Both the position numbers and the translations under genes were made by a program. This document shows positions 1 through 7,732 of a stretch of DNA of 20,616 bases, one piece after another. The notes under the pieces are model-generated. The model had not been told where the DNA came from, searched no databases, and saw only the letters and a list, made by a program, of their open reading frames with translations. Location: positions 1 to 20,616 of the forward strand of contig CAZPHU010000069.1 of the NCBI GenBank assembly GCA_964586285.1. Direction: 5' to 3'. Each line of letters opens with the position of its first letter. Within the stretch, counting starts at the first letter, position 1. The DNA is from CAZPHU01 sp964586285. GTDB taxonomy: Bacteria; Fibrobacterota; Chitinivibrionia; Chitinivibrionales; CAYFVL01.

Positions 1-279
1 CTTTTATATGAGTGCAGAGTGTTTCCAGAAAAGCAGAAGCTTTTTTATGCAGGTCTGACATATGACTCCCTTTCACCGTTACCCGTTCCGCTCACCCCAA
101 GCCCGTCTTCGGAGTCGAAGGGGTAGCTTTCTTTTACCGCGAGCCAGACGCGTTGAGACGCCATGGCATGGCGTCTCAACGCGCCCCGACGATATCCCCC
201 GTCCCCTCTCAAAAAAACCACATCTTCTCCATTGTATTCAAAAGTCTCTAATGGTAATCTGGTTGATCGTCTGTCGCAT
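1..279. other. Non-coding stretch downstream of the gluconokinase gene
   Basis: I see no convincing gene here. Open frames on both strands run through a perfect palindrome (149-183), and their translations (basic, Arg-rich, no domain) look like by-products of that repeat. The first 60 bases are AT-rich with only a weak short hairpin. The stretch is best read as the 3' flank of the minus-strand gluconokinase plus a repeat element. Confidence 0.6.
149..183. repeat. 17-bp perfect palindrome (GAGACG-type dispersed hairpin)
   Basis: The left arm CGCGTTGAGACGCCATG (149-165) is followed by a single G and then its exact reverse complement (167-183). All 17 pairs are Watson-Crick. The inner CATG/CATG would open to give a real loop. 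Palindromes with a GAGACG core and a CATG centre are, from general knowledge, a common class of dispersed intergenic repeat in several phyla; calling this one such a member is inference. It is 97 bases past the gluconokinase stop and has no U-tract, so a simple intrinsic terminator is less likely. Confidence 0.75.
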
Positions 280-765
280 TCATAGCAACGTGCTATGCGA
301 AGCGATCTGTTCGACAATTGTTTCCGGGCTTTGCGAGCAATCTATAATTATCAGATCATCGCTGATTTCCAGAGCTTTGAGCTGGCTTTGAAGCAGGTTT
401 GGAGGGAAAAAGTGGTTGGGGCGTTGGTTGAGTCTTTTTTGGAGGATTTGCGCTTTGGCGCAAAGGCAGAAGAACTTAGCCTGACAATTCTTCGAGAGGA
501 TCGCTCGGTAATTTTTCTTAAGGGCGGAGCATGCTAAAACCAGCTCGTCTTTTCCGGCGCGCTCTGATATCAGAAAGCGGTTAATTTTTTCGAGCCAGGG
601 CAGCCGATCTTCATCGGTCAGGGGAACGCCGGCGGCCATTTTGGTTTTATTCTCTATAGGATGAAAATCGTCGGCATCGACAAAGCGCCTGCCGAGCCGT
701 TTGGCGAGCAAGGTACCGATTGTTGTTTTTCCTGAGCCCGCCACCCCCATAATCACCACTATCAC
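280..765 (-). CDS. gntK: Gluconokinase (GntK/IdnK family)
   Basis: Predicted cytosolic kinase that phosphorylates D-gluconate with ATP to 6-phosphogluconate, feeding the pentose phosphate or Entner-Doudoroff route. The 161-residue product has the family's usual length. A P-loop GVAGSGKT lies at residues 7-14. The family signature follows: DADDFHP, then KMAAGVPLTDEDRLPWL, which forms the gluconate pocket and the lid entry. ACSALKKNYR near residue 80 is also typical. The start is GTG at 765; GAGGG sits about 7 bases upstream and the P-loop begins at the expected distance. It is the second gene of a likely minus-strand pair with the CDP-alcohol phosphatidyltransferase, with 60 bases of heptamer repeat between them. 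No gluconate transporter is visible. The family assignment is firm; the in vivo substrate is inferred. Confidence 0.9.
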   Translation of the reverse strand: MIVVIMGVAGSGKTTIGTLLAKRLGRRFVDADDFHPIENKTKMAAGVPLTDEDRLPWLEKINRFLISERAGKDELVLACSALKKNYRAILSKNCQAKFFCLCAKAQILQKRLNQRPNHFFPPNLLQSQLKALEISDDLIIIDCSQSPETIVEQIASHSTLL

Positions 766-780
766 AACTAAGCCCTCAAC

Positions 781-858
781 CCTCTGTCTTCCGCCCTCCG
801 TCTTCTACCTTCTATCTTCCGTCTTCTATCTTCCGCCTTCTACCTTCCCCCCTCGGCC
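781..858 (-). repeat. Degenerate tandem heptanucleotide repeat (GAAGACG-like)
   Basis: Read on the minus strand this is a run of 7-base units: GAAGGTA, GAAGGCG, GAAGATA, GAAGACG, GAAGATA, GAAGGTA, GAAGACG, GAGGGCG, GAAGACA. The consensus is GAAGRYR. The purine-rich strand is the sense strand of the flanking genes. The array covers the last codons and the TAG stop (826-828) of the phosphatidyltransferase and fills most of the gap before gluconokinase. The same unit occurs at 13498-13629. Confidence 0.85.
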
Positions 859-1449
859 TTCCGGTCTGGTGCGTCTGGCCAGAATCGGCCAATTGGGTAT
901 GTAATAATCGAACATGCTCAGGAAAGTGAAAATGGCTACCACCAGTATTATCCAAAAACCCGGGTGAGCCCCCCAGAGAGTATCGGGGATGAACGCTACA
1001 CCGTACGCCTGAAGCAGCACTATGAGCAGAACCAGCGCGGAGGCAATCGCCTGTAAAACCGCTTTTATTTTACCCGATATCTTGGCCGCCATAACCGTTC
1101 CGTCGATTGCGCTCATTACCCGCAGAAACATCATCAGGCCGTCGCGATAAAGAAAAACCAGAAAGACCCAGATTGGTATGATCCCGGCGCTCATATAGGT
1201 AAGAAAGATTGTCTGACGCGAGAGGCTGTCACATACAGGATCGAATATCTTGCCGAATTCAGTCACAGTGCCCTGAGCCCGGGCAACCCTTCCGTCAAGT
1301 GTATCACTAAGTTCCATCAAAGCCATTATCACCGCCGACACCCACAGCCAGGGAATGCTTAGGTCATGACTGTACGCGTACAGAAAGAAACCGGCGAAAA
1401 GGGGTGCCAGTATCAGACGTGATCCCGTCAGAAGAATAGGAATATTCAT
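826..1449 (-). CDS. CDP-alcohol phosphatidyltransferase (PgsA-like membrane enzyme)
   Basis: Integral-membrane enzyme that transfers a phosphatidyl group from a CDP-diacylglycerol-type donor to an alcohol acceptor in phospholipid synthesis. The complete CDP-alcohol phosphotransferase motif D-x2-D-G-x2-A-R-x8-G-x3-D-x3-D is present, with metal and catalytic aspartates D49, D52, D70 and D74. The N-terminus MNIPILLTGSRL resembles PgsA. About five or six hydrophobic helices surround the motif over 207 residues. After the motif the sequence is CDSLSRQ rather than the DK seen in many PgsA proteins, so the acceptor (glycerol-3-phosphate, inositol-phosphate or another alcohol) is uncertain. The last residues (GKVEGGR) and the stop are encoded by the heptamer repeat, so the native C-terminus may have been reshaped by repeat expansion. 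ATG at 1449; the ribosome site is weak (AAGAGAAAG). Confidence 0.88.
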   Translation of the reverse strand: MNIPILLTGSRLILAPLFAGFFLYAYSHDLSIPWLWVSAVIMALMELSDTLDGRVARAQGTVTEFGKIFDPVCDSLSRQTIFLTYMSAGIIPIWVFLVFLYRDGLMMFLRVMSAIDGTVMAAKISGKIKAVLQAIASALVLLIVLLQAYGVAFIPDTLWGAHPGFWIILVVAIFTFLSMFDYYIPNWPILARRTRPEGRGGKVEGGR

Positions 1450-1553
1450 GCTTTCTCTTTCTTCGAATGAAAATTGCCGTCCAGGTGACTAAAATACATG
1501 TCGTTCATGCAATCTTCAGAATTTTTCGTTTCATACAGCAAAAAAAACATTTT

Positions 1554-1559
1554 ATTATA
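1554..1559 (-). promoter_or_regulatory. Candidate -10 box for the phosphatidyltransferase/gluconokinase pair
   Basis: On the minus strand TATAAT occurs at 1559-1554, about 105 bases before the ATG at 1449. No good -35 hexamer lies 16-18 bases upstream. That position instead overlaps the TGTATGC/GCATACA dyad at 1581-1598, which would fit an activator-dependent or repressed promoter. Confidence 0.35.
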
Positions 1560-1580
1560 CGAGCCGCGGTGTAAACCATC

Positions 1581-1598
1581 TGTATGCGCCTGCATACA
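1581..1598. promoter_or_regulatory. Dyad TGTATGC-N4-GCATACA in the divergent promoter region
   Basis: A perfect 7-bp inverted repeat with a 4-base spacer lies between the minus-strand -10 candidate (1554-1559) and the plus-strand promoter (1623-1651). Size, symmetry and position fit a dimeric regulator's operator. No regulator gene is adjacent, so the binding protein is unknown. Confidence 0.45.
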
Positions 1599-1622
1599 AA
1601 GCAAATACAAGACCGTCCGAGC

Positions 1623-1651
1623 TTGTTTTTAGCTGGGGAGTGCTGTATAAT
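1623..1651 (+). promoter_or_regulatory. Sigma-70-type promoter upstream of the adenylate cyclase
   Basis: TTGTTT (1623-1628) and a perfect TATAAT (1646-1651) are separated by exactly 17 bases. The predicted transcription start is near 1658, giving a leader of about 70 bases before the TTG start at 1729. This is the best-formed promoter in the window. Confidence 0.6.
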
Positions 1652-1728
1652 GGCTGTTAAGGGTTTATTTTATTGGTGGCAGCCAAATCAAACCACCATA
1701 CAAGGGAACTGTCTGCGGGGATAATCGC

Positions 1729-4638
1729 TTGGATCTATTTAAAAAAATCATCAAAAGTCTTCTCATCGGATCGCTTGCCGGAACCGCGATTGCTGCCGTC
1801 ACCCACAGCTTCGTGCCCGATCTTATCGATCGGCTGGAGTTTCAAAGCTATTACATGCGGTATTACCTCAAGTATAAGGACCTGAGTGATCAACAGAGCC
1901 ATCATTCGGATGAATCCGGGATATGCATAATCGATATCGACGACCGCTCTCAACATAAACTGGGCAATTACTGGAACTGGAACCGCTCGTATCATGCGAA
2001 ACTGATCCGTTCTCTGTCGGGCCATTATCCGGCAGCGATTGTCTTCGATATAAATTTCTACGATCCCGAGGACAATCATCATGTTCAGCGGTTTGAAACT
2101 CTTCTTGAGCGCTCCAAACTCCTGGATCCAAATATCAATCTGTCCGATCGGCTGCGGCGTATAATCATATCTTCCATAGACTATGACGAGCAGCTTATCG
2201 AGGCGACCGCCGAGGCCCGAAATGTTTACCACGGGGTCAGGATGTCCGAGAAAAGAGACTATCCCGATTATGCCCTGTCACAGATGGCCGATCGTAAAAC
2301 CATGGCATGGCACGACTCTCTTAATCCCGCCTCCACGATCAGAATGGATGGTAAAAAACGGGACGGGATCATCAACACAAAAGAGTATATCGATGGAATA
2401 TTTCCGGCTCTGGCTAAGGCGTCCAGGGATATCGGCCATCTGAATATCACCCCCAACTCAGACGGAATCATTCGTGAAATTCCGCTGTTGTACGGGTTTG
2501 GAAACTATGAACCGGTGATGCTTCCCATCGGTTTGCGGACCATCGCTTCTCTTTTTGCCACGCCCGGCGAGGAGATCGTTTTCGAGCCGGGAAAATACCT
2601 GGATATTGGAAGCCCCTTGAAAATTTTCAAGGACAGGGATAATGAGATAAGCATCTCCTATCCACACGTGTCACCTTCGCAGATAAAAGCAATTATCGAA
2701 GCTGGGGAGAGTATTCTGGCGCTCCAACCGGGACAGGCACTAACGGTAACAAGCTTTGCGTCGGTCAAAAGAAACGAGCGGGGCGAGCCCATACTTTCTC
2801 TTCATGCCGGGGATCTTCCCGCGCCTGTGCTGGATGCATTTCAAAAGGCAAATTTCACCACACTCTACGAACTTGAGGTTGGCGGGAAGGTTGATTTAGC
2901 CCCCCAAATCATGGTCATGAGAGATTCGGATATAGACTGGGTTCTTTCGGCGCCTTACGGGTATGAGGAGTGGTGGCTTACCCGACAGGACCTTCGGACA
3001 ATCCAAAGAATCGGAACCCATGAGCTTGCTGCGGTCAAAAAAGGAGAGCAAAAGCTCATCTATCAGACTTTCGTGGTTCGCAATGAGGGGGGCCGGTTGC
3101 TTTCGAGCATACCGGTACTCAGGGGCAAGACACTGCGCCGGCTGTGCCAAACGCCCTGGTCGAAGATAACGGAGATGACGCCTGGAACCCGAATGGATTT
3201 TGGAGACAGGGTCCGGATACCGCTTACTCCAAAAAACAATCATATCGTCACGTATTTCGGGCCCAAGGGCAAGCCGTTTAAATACTACTCGTATGTGGAC
3301 ATAATGAACGACCGGGTTCAGGGAAATCTGGAGGGGAAAATATATCTTATCGGCTCAACCGTTCCCAACATGTTCGATATAGTGTCGGTGCCGCTGTACA
3401 ACATCTACCCCGGGGTGGAGGTTCATGCATCCATGATGCACTCCTTTTTGACCAATCAGTTTATCAGAAGATTAAGCGGGTGGCAGAATTTTCTTATCCT
3501 GTTGGTGGTAGGGATTGTAATAGGCGTGATTGCATTCATGCTCAGGCCGCTTTTTGGGACGATACTTACCGTGGTTTCGATATTTGGCTACTTTCTTTTG
3601 GCCATGAGTGTTTTCGGGGATAATCTCTGGATCGAGATGGCGCGTCCCAGTTTGACCATACTCCTTACCTATACGGCGGTGATGGCTTATCGGTATATGA
3701 CCGAAGAAAAGGATCGCAAGTTTCTTCAGACCACATTTAAACAGTACCTCTCCCCCGAGCTTATCGATATCATGTATCAGAAGAAACAGATACCCAAGCT
3801 TGGCGGTGAGGAGGGCGTTCGGACCGCATATTTCACCGACATTCAGGGGTTTTCCACCTTCTCCGAAAAGCTTGGTTCTCCAACCCGTCTGGTTGAGCTG
3901 CTCAATGAGTATCTGACCGAGATGACCGATACGCTTCTGGCCCATTACGGAACGCTTGATAAGTATGAGGGTGATGCGATCATCGCCTTTTTCGGGGCGC
4001 CGATGCCCATGGAGGACCATGCGGTGCAGGCGTGCAACACGGCGCTTGGGATGCAGCGAAAGCTCGGAGATCTTCGTGCGAAATGGGCCTCTGAGGGCGG
4101 TAAGTGGCCCGAAATTGTTCATGATATGCGCATGCGTATTGGAATAAACACCGGAGCGATCACGACTGGAAACATGGGTTCGGCGGTTCGCATGAATTAC
4201 ACGATGATGGGGGATGCGGTAAATCTGGCCGCCCGTCTGGAGAGCGCCGCCAAACAATATGGTGTCTATACAATGATTAGCGGCGATACATATGAGCTGG
4301 TAAAAGACTATTTTGAAGCGCGTCTGTTGGATAAAATAATCGTTTTCGGCAAATCCGAACCGGTTTTGGTATACGAATTGATTGCGGAAAAAGGAGGTCT
4401 CGATACGCGGCTCGAAAAAATGATTGCTGTCTATCGAGAGGGCCTTGACTATTTTTATGCACGTGAGTGGGAAAAGGCTGTCGAGAAGTTGCAGATGAGT
4501 GAGCAGCTTGAGACTCACCGCGAGGTGGCACCCGGCGGTATGAGTCCGAGCAAAAAAATCATTCAGTATTGCCAAACTTTTATGAGCCAGCCGCCCCCAC
4601 ACGATTGGGATGGTGTAATTCGACTAACATCAAAATAA
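1729..4638 (+). CDS. CHASE2-domain class III adenylate cyclase
   Basis: Membrane sensor predicted to make cAMP from ATP. An N-terminal hydrophobic segment (residues ~5-25) leads into a large extracytoplasmic CHASE2 region (to about 580), recognisable by the DIDDRS stretch and VFDINFYDPED. Three membrane helices follow at roughly 587-603, 606-631 and 641-658, then a cytoplasmic cyclase domain. Catalytic residues look complete: metal-binding D704 (FTDIQGF) and D749 (YEGDAIIAFFG), adenine-selecting K745 and T825 (NYTMMGD, the class IIIb pattern), and transition-state N832 and R836. The C-terminus PPHDWDGVIRLTSK is typical of this architecture. At 969 residues it is longer than many CHASE2 cyclases because of a larger sensor region. 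The start is TTG with GGGG about 9 bases upstream; the next ATG would delete the first membrane segment. Only 12 bases separate it from the 76-residue gene downstream. The signal sensed is unknown. Confidence 0.92.
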   Translation: MDLFKKIIKSLLIGSLAGTAIAAVTHSFVPDLIDRLEFQSYYMRYYLKYKDLSDQQSHHSDESGICIIDIDDRSQHKLGNYWNWNRSYHAKLIRSLSGHYPAAIVFDINFYDPEDNHHVQRFETLLERSKLLDPNINLSDRLRRIIISSIDYDEQLIEATAEARNVYHGVRMSEKRDYPDYALSQMADRKTMAWHDSLNPASTIRMDGKKRDGIINTKEYIDGIFPALAKASRDIGHLNITPNSDGIIREIPLLYGFGNYEPVMLPIGLRTIASLFATPGEEIVFEPGKYLDIGSPLKIFKDRDNEISISYPHVSPSQIKAIIEAGESILALQPGQALTVTSFASVKRNERGEPILSLHAGDLPAPVLDAFQKANFTTLYELEVGGKVDLAPQIMVMRDSDIDWVLSAPYGYEEWWLTRQDLRTIQRIGTHELAAVKKGEQKLIYQTFVVRNEGGRLLSSIPVLRGKTLRRLCQTPWSKITEMTPGTRMDFGDRVRIPLTPKNNHIVTYFGPKGKPFKYYSYVDIMNDRVQGNLEGKIYLIGSTVPNMFDIVSVPLYNIYPGVEVHASMMHSFLTNQFIRRLSGWQNFLILLVVGIVIGVIAFMLRPLFGTILTVVSIFGYFLLAMSVFGDNLWIEMARPSLTILLTYTAVMAYRYMTEEKDRKFLQTTFKQYLSPELIDIMYQKKQIPKLGGEEGVRTAYFTDIQGFSTFSEKLGSPTRLVELLNEYLTEMTDTLLAHYGTLDKYEGDAIIAFFGAPMPMEDHAVQACNTALGMQRKLGDLRAKWASEGGKWPEIVHDMRMRIGINTGAITTGNMGSAVRMNYTMMGDAVNLAARLESAAKQYGVYTMISGDTYELVKDYFEARLLDKIIVFGKSEPVLVYELIAEKGGLDTRLEKMIAVYREGLDYFYAREWEKAVEKLQMSEQLETHREVAPGGMSPSKKIIQYCQTFMSQPPPHDWDGVIRLTSK

Positions 4639-4650
4639 AGGAGCTGAGCT

Positions 4651-4881
4651 ATGATAGGTAAGATTATCACCCTTCCGTTCTCAATTTTAAAATTGGCACT
4701 GACTCTCATCTACCGCCTCGTATCAACAATTCTTTCGCTTGTATTCGGGACACTTGGGTTTGTTCTAAGCCGGGTGTTCGGAACCGTTTTCGGTGCGGTT
4801 GTCGGATTGTTGCTCGGAAAGAAACATGTAGGAGTCAAACTTTTTACCGGAAAAAAACACAAGAAGTTGACCAAAGCCTGA
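4651..4881 (+). CDS. Small hydrophobic protein with a basic tail, paired with the adenylate cyclase
   Basis: A 76-residue protein I do not recognise. A good ribosome site (AAAGGAG, 8 bases before ATG) and a 12-base gap from the cyclase stop argue that it is real and co-transcribed. Residues 1-55 are almost wholly hydrophobic, enough for one long or two short membrane helices. They contain a near-repeat, VFGTLGFVLS then VFGTVFGAVVG, rich in small-residue spacings that favour helix packing. The last 20 residues are strongly basic (KKH, GKKHKK), suggesting a cytoplasmic tail at the membrane surface. It could be a membrane partner or regulator of the cyclase, or an unrelated small envelope protein. 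The function is inferred from position only. Confidence 0.75.
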   Translation: MIGKIITLPFSILKLALTLIYRLVSTILSLVFGTLGFVLSRVFGTVFGAVVGLLLGKKHVGVKLFTGKKHKKLTKA

Positions 4882-4939
4882 TATCTGCGAGCAGTTCGAT
4901 AACCGGTTTGCTTCCTCACAGATCCGGCCCGAACAAAAA

Positions 4940-5004
4940 CAATCATAGTATGTTTTGCCTGCCTGGCCCCTTATACCGGAAGCAGGCTGAGCATACCATG
5001 ATTG
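4940..5004. repeat. Imperfect inverted repeat with 23-nt arms
   Basis: The left arm (4940-4962) begins CAATCAT and ends GCCTGC; the right arm (4982-5004) begins GCAGGC and ends ATGATTG. Nineteen of 23 positions pair by Watson-Crick rules and two more are G-U wobbles, leaving two mismatches around a 19-base loop. There is no U-tract after it. It could be an RNA leader or decay-blocking hairpin between the cyclase operon and the fibro-slime gene, or a remnant of a small mobile element. Confidence 0.6.
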
Positions 5005-5145
5005 ATATTCGCTGTAAGGTGAAGCTGCATCGACTCGTCCGATTCGAATCAATGCGCCGGGGTAAGATGTGATTTTGCCTCTTTTCCAAATCTTCTCCCG
5101 CCCGATATTTTTCAGCAAATTCTTGCTTTCCCCATTGTTTTATCG

Positions 5146-5173
5146 TTCATTTTTCCTCTAAATCTATTATATT
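5146..5173 (+). promoter_or_regulatory. Weak promoter candidate upstream of the fibro-slime gene
   Basis: TTCATT (5146-5151), a 16-base spacer and TATATT (5168-5173) lie in AT-rich DNA about 100 bases before the ATG at 5272. The match to consensus is modest. Confidence 0.3.
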
Positions 5174-5271
5174 AAAATTAGCGGCGGGGCGTCTTCTTTT
5201 TTTTCCAAGTCAGTTAAACATCAGAGTACCGGAAATTCTAAACAGTTTTACACCGGTAAAGGAAATGGTAT

Positions 5272-7683
5272 ATGCATACCCACCAATTTAAGCGTTTACA
5301 GCTGCTTATTCTGTTGTTCAGTGCAAGTCTGTTCGCCCAGTACTATCCCGATACAATATGGGTACCTGTTACTTTCTACGATTTTCACGCCGATTTCTCC
5401 AATCCGGAGTTCAACGTAGACAGGGGCAGCGGTCTTCAGAGGGGCATGGTAGCGGATACCCTGGACGAAGAAGGAAAACCGGTGCTTGGAGATAAACCCT
5501 TTTTCAGCCATTACATCCATAAATGGTATCGTCCCTGGCAGCCCGGGGACAGCTCCGCACCACTATATGACGATGGTGAATTCGAAGAGATCGTTAAACT
5601 CGATCATGATACGGCATTTAAAAACATCGTAATACACGATTCCCTTCCGTTTCGACACATCGATGAAGGGATGTATACTTACGAAAACAACAATTTCTTC
5701 ATGCTGGACAGTTTAGGATTTGGTGAGGAGCCGGATGAGTCGGGCCACAATTTTTCTTTCACCATGGAAATGCACACCACATTCACCTATAAACCCGGTC
5801 AGACATTCTTGTTTCGGGGCGATGATGATGTATGGGCGTTTGTTGACGGCAAGAAAGTTATGGATATCGGAGGCGTACACAATGCGCTTACGGATTCTTT
5901 CAGTGTTGATTCTCTTGGGCTAGTGCCTTACCAGGAATACTCGTTTGATTTTTTCTATGCGGAGCGCCGCCAGTGGCACAGTACAATAAAAATTACCACC
6001 AACATGATAGGCCCCCCCGCCAGGGTTCGTCTGTACCCGACCGAAACGCCTCAAAACAACGAATATCCTCCTTTTGTTGAACTGTCTGCCGGAGAAACCC
6101 TGCCGCTTTTTTCTCACGTGTTTGACAGCGGAGGCAACTGGCGTCCCGAATACGGTTCCGAGGTGGTCTGGGAACTAACCGGTCAAAACGGAAACCAGCA
6201 GCTGCCCAATTCAATCGGAAACGAAAACAGTTTTACTCCCACTGAAGCCGGCGATGACGTTACCATCCGGGCAATATACAGACATCCGGATGTTCCCGAC
6301 ATCTATTCCACAGCGGAAATTGTAGTCAGAATCCTTCCGGGCAAAGAGCATCATATAGACATACTTCCAGATTCCACGGTTGAAGACTTGCGAAATGATG
6401 CCGATTTCCATGAAATAGTATTACCGGTAGATGAAAACTTCGATACTGTCTGGGCGGTTATAAGAGATAAGTACGGAAACTATATCCGTCACACGGACAA
6501 CGTAACCTGGACCAGTGAAAACACCGATGTGATAGTTGTCGACAAGAGTGGCTTCCGGGGAATCTTAGAACAACACAGGGGCGGCCAAACCTATATCCAT
6601 GCCCATCAGGGCGGCCTGCTTCCGGACAGTGTGTTCGTGCGTGCACTCTCGCCACTTAACCAGTTGGCACGTGCATTCACACGCGATACAGACGGGGACG
6701 GATACCTGGATCTGGTGGAACTTCACTTCGACAGCGCGGTTACCGTGCCGCAGGATATCGATCCTTCGAGCTTTATTTTCAAGCATGCGGGAACCGTCTT
6801 GGAAGTGGAGAGAATCGTGGATGGGGATGTTCGCGATTCGATCATATACGCCTATCTGAGCGGTACAACGGGCGGAAGGTTACAGACCGGATGGACTCTT
6901 GATGCCGACGGGTCTCTGCCCGGCTGTGAGCCCTGGCAGAAGTTCCCGGTCAGAGACGGTGCTGGGCCGGTGATAGAAAAAGCCGTCCTGATCCCGGCAT
7001 TCGGAGAGTCTCCCGACAGTATTCGTGTCAGGCTCAGTGAGCCGGTGAAGTGTGAAGATCTGACATTTGCCAAGCCCGAGGAGATTTTCGACTATTTCAG
7101 CGACAGTCTGGGACAGAGTTACATACCGCTTCAGGATGCCGATCTGAAGTACAGCTGTGGTGTTACCGGTGTGGTGTCGGAGATGGTGATCGCGCTTAAT
7201 TCAATGTATAATCCGCTGGTTTATAGAGACAGTCTGCGCCTAAACGGCCCTGTGCACGACGCCAATGACAACAGGCCCCATCCGGAGAGTCGCAAGGTCC
7301 CAATAGGCTCTTCGGGTAAAAACCAGATGCAGATCTCTTTTGGAAGGGTAGATAAAATCCCCAAAAATGCTTTGGATTTTTACCGCAGGACTGTAGGCGG
7401 GGGCGGCGAGGGCATTCTGGTGGGTATACAAACCATAAAGCCACTGCTTGAAATAGACGGCTCATATGGAGAAGGAATTGTTTTTGACGCGGTGGGCAAT
7501 CTTGTTCGTAAAGGATTAGAGATTAAGTCGACACAGTCTATCAAAGATTATGGTCTTTTCTGGGATGGTCTGAATAACAACGGCAGAAAAGTCGGGGGTG
7601 GAGGGTATCTGCTGGTAATTAAGGGTAAGGATGTTGACGGACAACCGATGGAAGCGAAGATGAAAATTGCCTATCCACGCTAA
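5272..7683 (+). CDS. Secreted fibro-slime domain protein with EF-hand loop and FlgD-like C-terminus
   Basis: An 803-residue exported modular protein. A signal peptide (cleavage likely after SLFA, residue ~22) precedes a fibro-slime/PA14-like domain (~25-250). Its hallmarks are the GDDDVWAFVDGKKVMDIGGVH stretch (from G183) and FFYAERRQWHSTIKI. These domains often bind carbohydrate or calcium at cell surfaces; the ligand here is unknown. Ig-like or beta-sandwich regions follow (~260-460), then a perfect 12-residue EF-hand-type loop DTDGDGYLDLVE (472-483). The C-terminal half (472-803) is homologous to that of the next gene and ends in a FlgD-like fold (FDAVGNLV, FWDGLNNNGRKV, GYLLVIKGKD) like secretion-sorting domains. 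Start: ATG with AAAGGAAA about 7 bases upstream. It is followed after 49 bases by the VWA/LamG gene. Probably a matrix or adhesion protein. Confidence 0.85.
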   Translation: MHTHQFKRLQLLILLFSASLFAQYYPDTIWVPVTFYDFHADFSNPEFNVDRGSGLQRGMVADTLDEEGKPVLGDKPFFSHYIHKWYRPWQPGDSSAPLYDDGEFEEIVKLDHDTAFKNIVIHDSLPFRHIDEGMYTYENNNFFMLDSLGFGEEPDESGHNFSFTMEMHTTFTYKPGQTFLFRGDDDVWAFVDGKKVMDIGGVHNALTDSFSVDSLGLVPYQEYSFDFFYAERRQWHSTIKITTNMIGPPARVRLYPTETPQNNEYPPFVELSAGETLPLFSHVFDSGGNWRPEYGSEVVWELTGQNGNQQLPNSIGNENSFTPTEAGDDVTIRAIYRHPDVPDIYSTAEIVVRILPGKEHHIDILPDSTVEDLRNDADFHEIVLPVDENFDTVWAVIRDKYGNYIRHTDNVTWTSENTDVIVVDKSGFRGILEQHRGGQTYIHAHQGGLLPDSVFVRALSPLNQLARAFTRDTDGDGYLDLVELHFDSAVTVPQDIDPSSFIFKHAGTVLEVERIVDGDVRDSIIYAYLSGTTGGRLQTGWTLDADGSLPGCEPWQKFPVRDGAGPVIEKAVLIPAFGESPDSIRVRLSEPVKCEDLTFAKPEEIFDYFSDSLGQSYIPLQDADLKYSCGVTGVVSEMVIALNSMYNPLVYRDSLRLNGPVHDANDNRPHPESRKVPIGSSGKNQMQISFGRVDKIPKNALDFYRRTVGGGGEGILVGIQTIKPLLEIDGSYGEGIVFDAVGNLVRKGLEIKSTQSIKDYGLFWDGLNNNGRKVGGGGYLLVIKGKDVDGQPMEAKMKIAYPR

Positions 7684-7732
7684 CTTTATGACAAGTACCT
7701 TATCGGGCAGTTTTCCGGGAGAATTTAAAAAC

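Larger units (their letters stand above)
4882..5271. other. Intergenic region, no gene; long inverted repeat and promoter candidate
   Basis: This stretch of 390 bases has no plus-strand gene. A minus-strand open frame (4765-5118) overlaps the 76-residue gene and shows no domain, signal or ribosome site. The stretch holds an imperfect 23-nt-arm inverted repeat (4940-5004), a 10-bp palindrome GATTCGAATC (5041-5050) and AT-rich DNA before the fibro-slime gene. No U-tract terminator was seen. Confidence 0.55.

Noticed and set aside
29..46. AAAAGC/GCTTTT hairpin followed by T residues as a terminator
   Set aside because: Only six mostly A-T pairs; too weak, and no gene ends just before it on the plus strand within the window.
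45..391. Open frames on both strands across the first 390 bases
   Set aside because: They read through the palindrome, overlap the gluconokinase 3' end, and give basic low-information translations without ribosome sites or domains.
781..858. Possible CRISPR array in the heptamer repeats
   Set aside because: Units are 7 bases with no spacers, far below CRISPR repeat size, and no cas genes are present.
3472..4602. 376-codon minus-strand open frame opposite the adenylate cyclase
   Set aside because: The plus strand has a complete cyclase domain with all catalytic residues; the antisense translation shows no domain and no start signal.
5031..5060. Possible tRNA T-arm (GATTCGAATC)
   Set aside because: The flanking bases do not form a 5-bp T-stem on either strand and no acceptor, D or anticodon arms could be placed.
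4765..5118. 117-codon minus-strand open frame in the gap before the fibro-slime gene
   Set aside because: It overlaps the well-supported 76-residue gene, has no signal or domain and spans the inverted repeat.
7667..7732. Upstream TTG/ATG starts for the VWA/LamG protein
   Set aside because: They would overlap the preceding stop or add a polar extension before the signal peptide; ATG 7733 has its own ribosome site.
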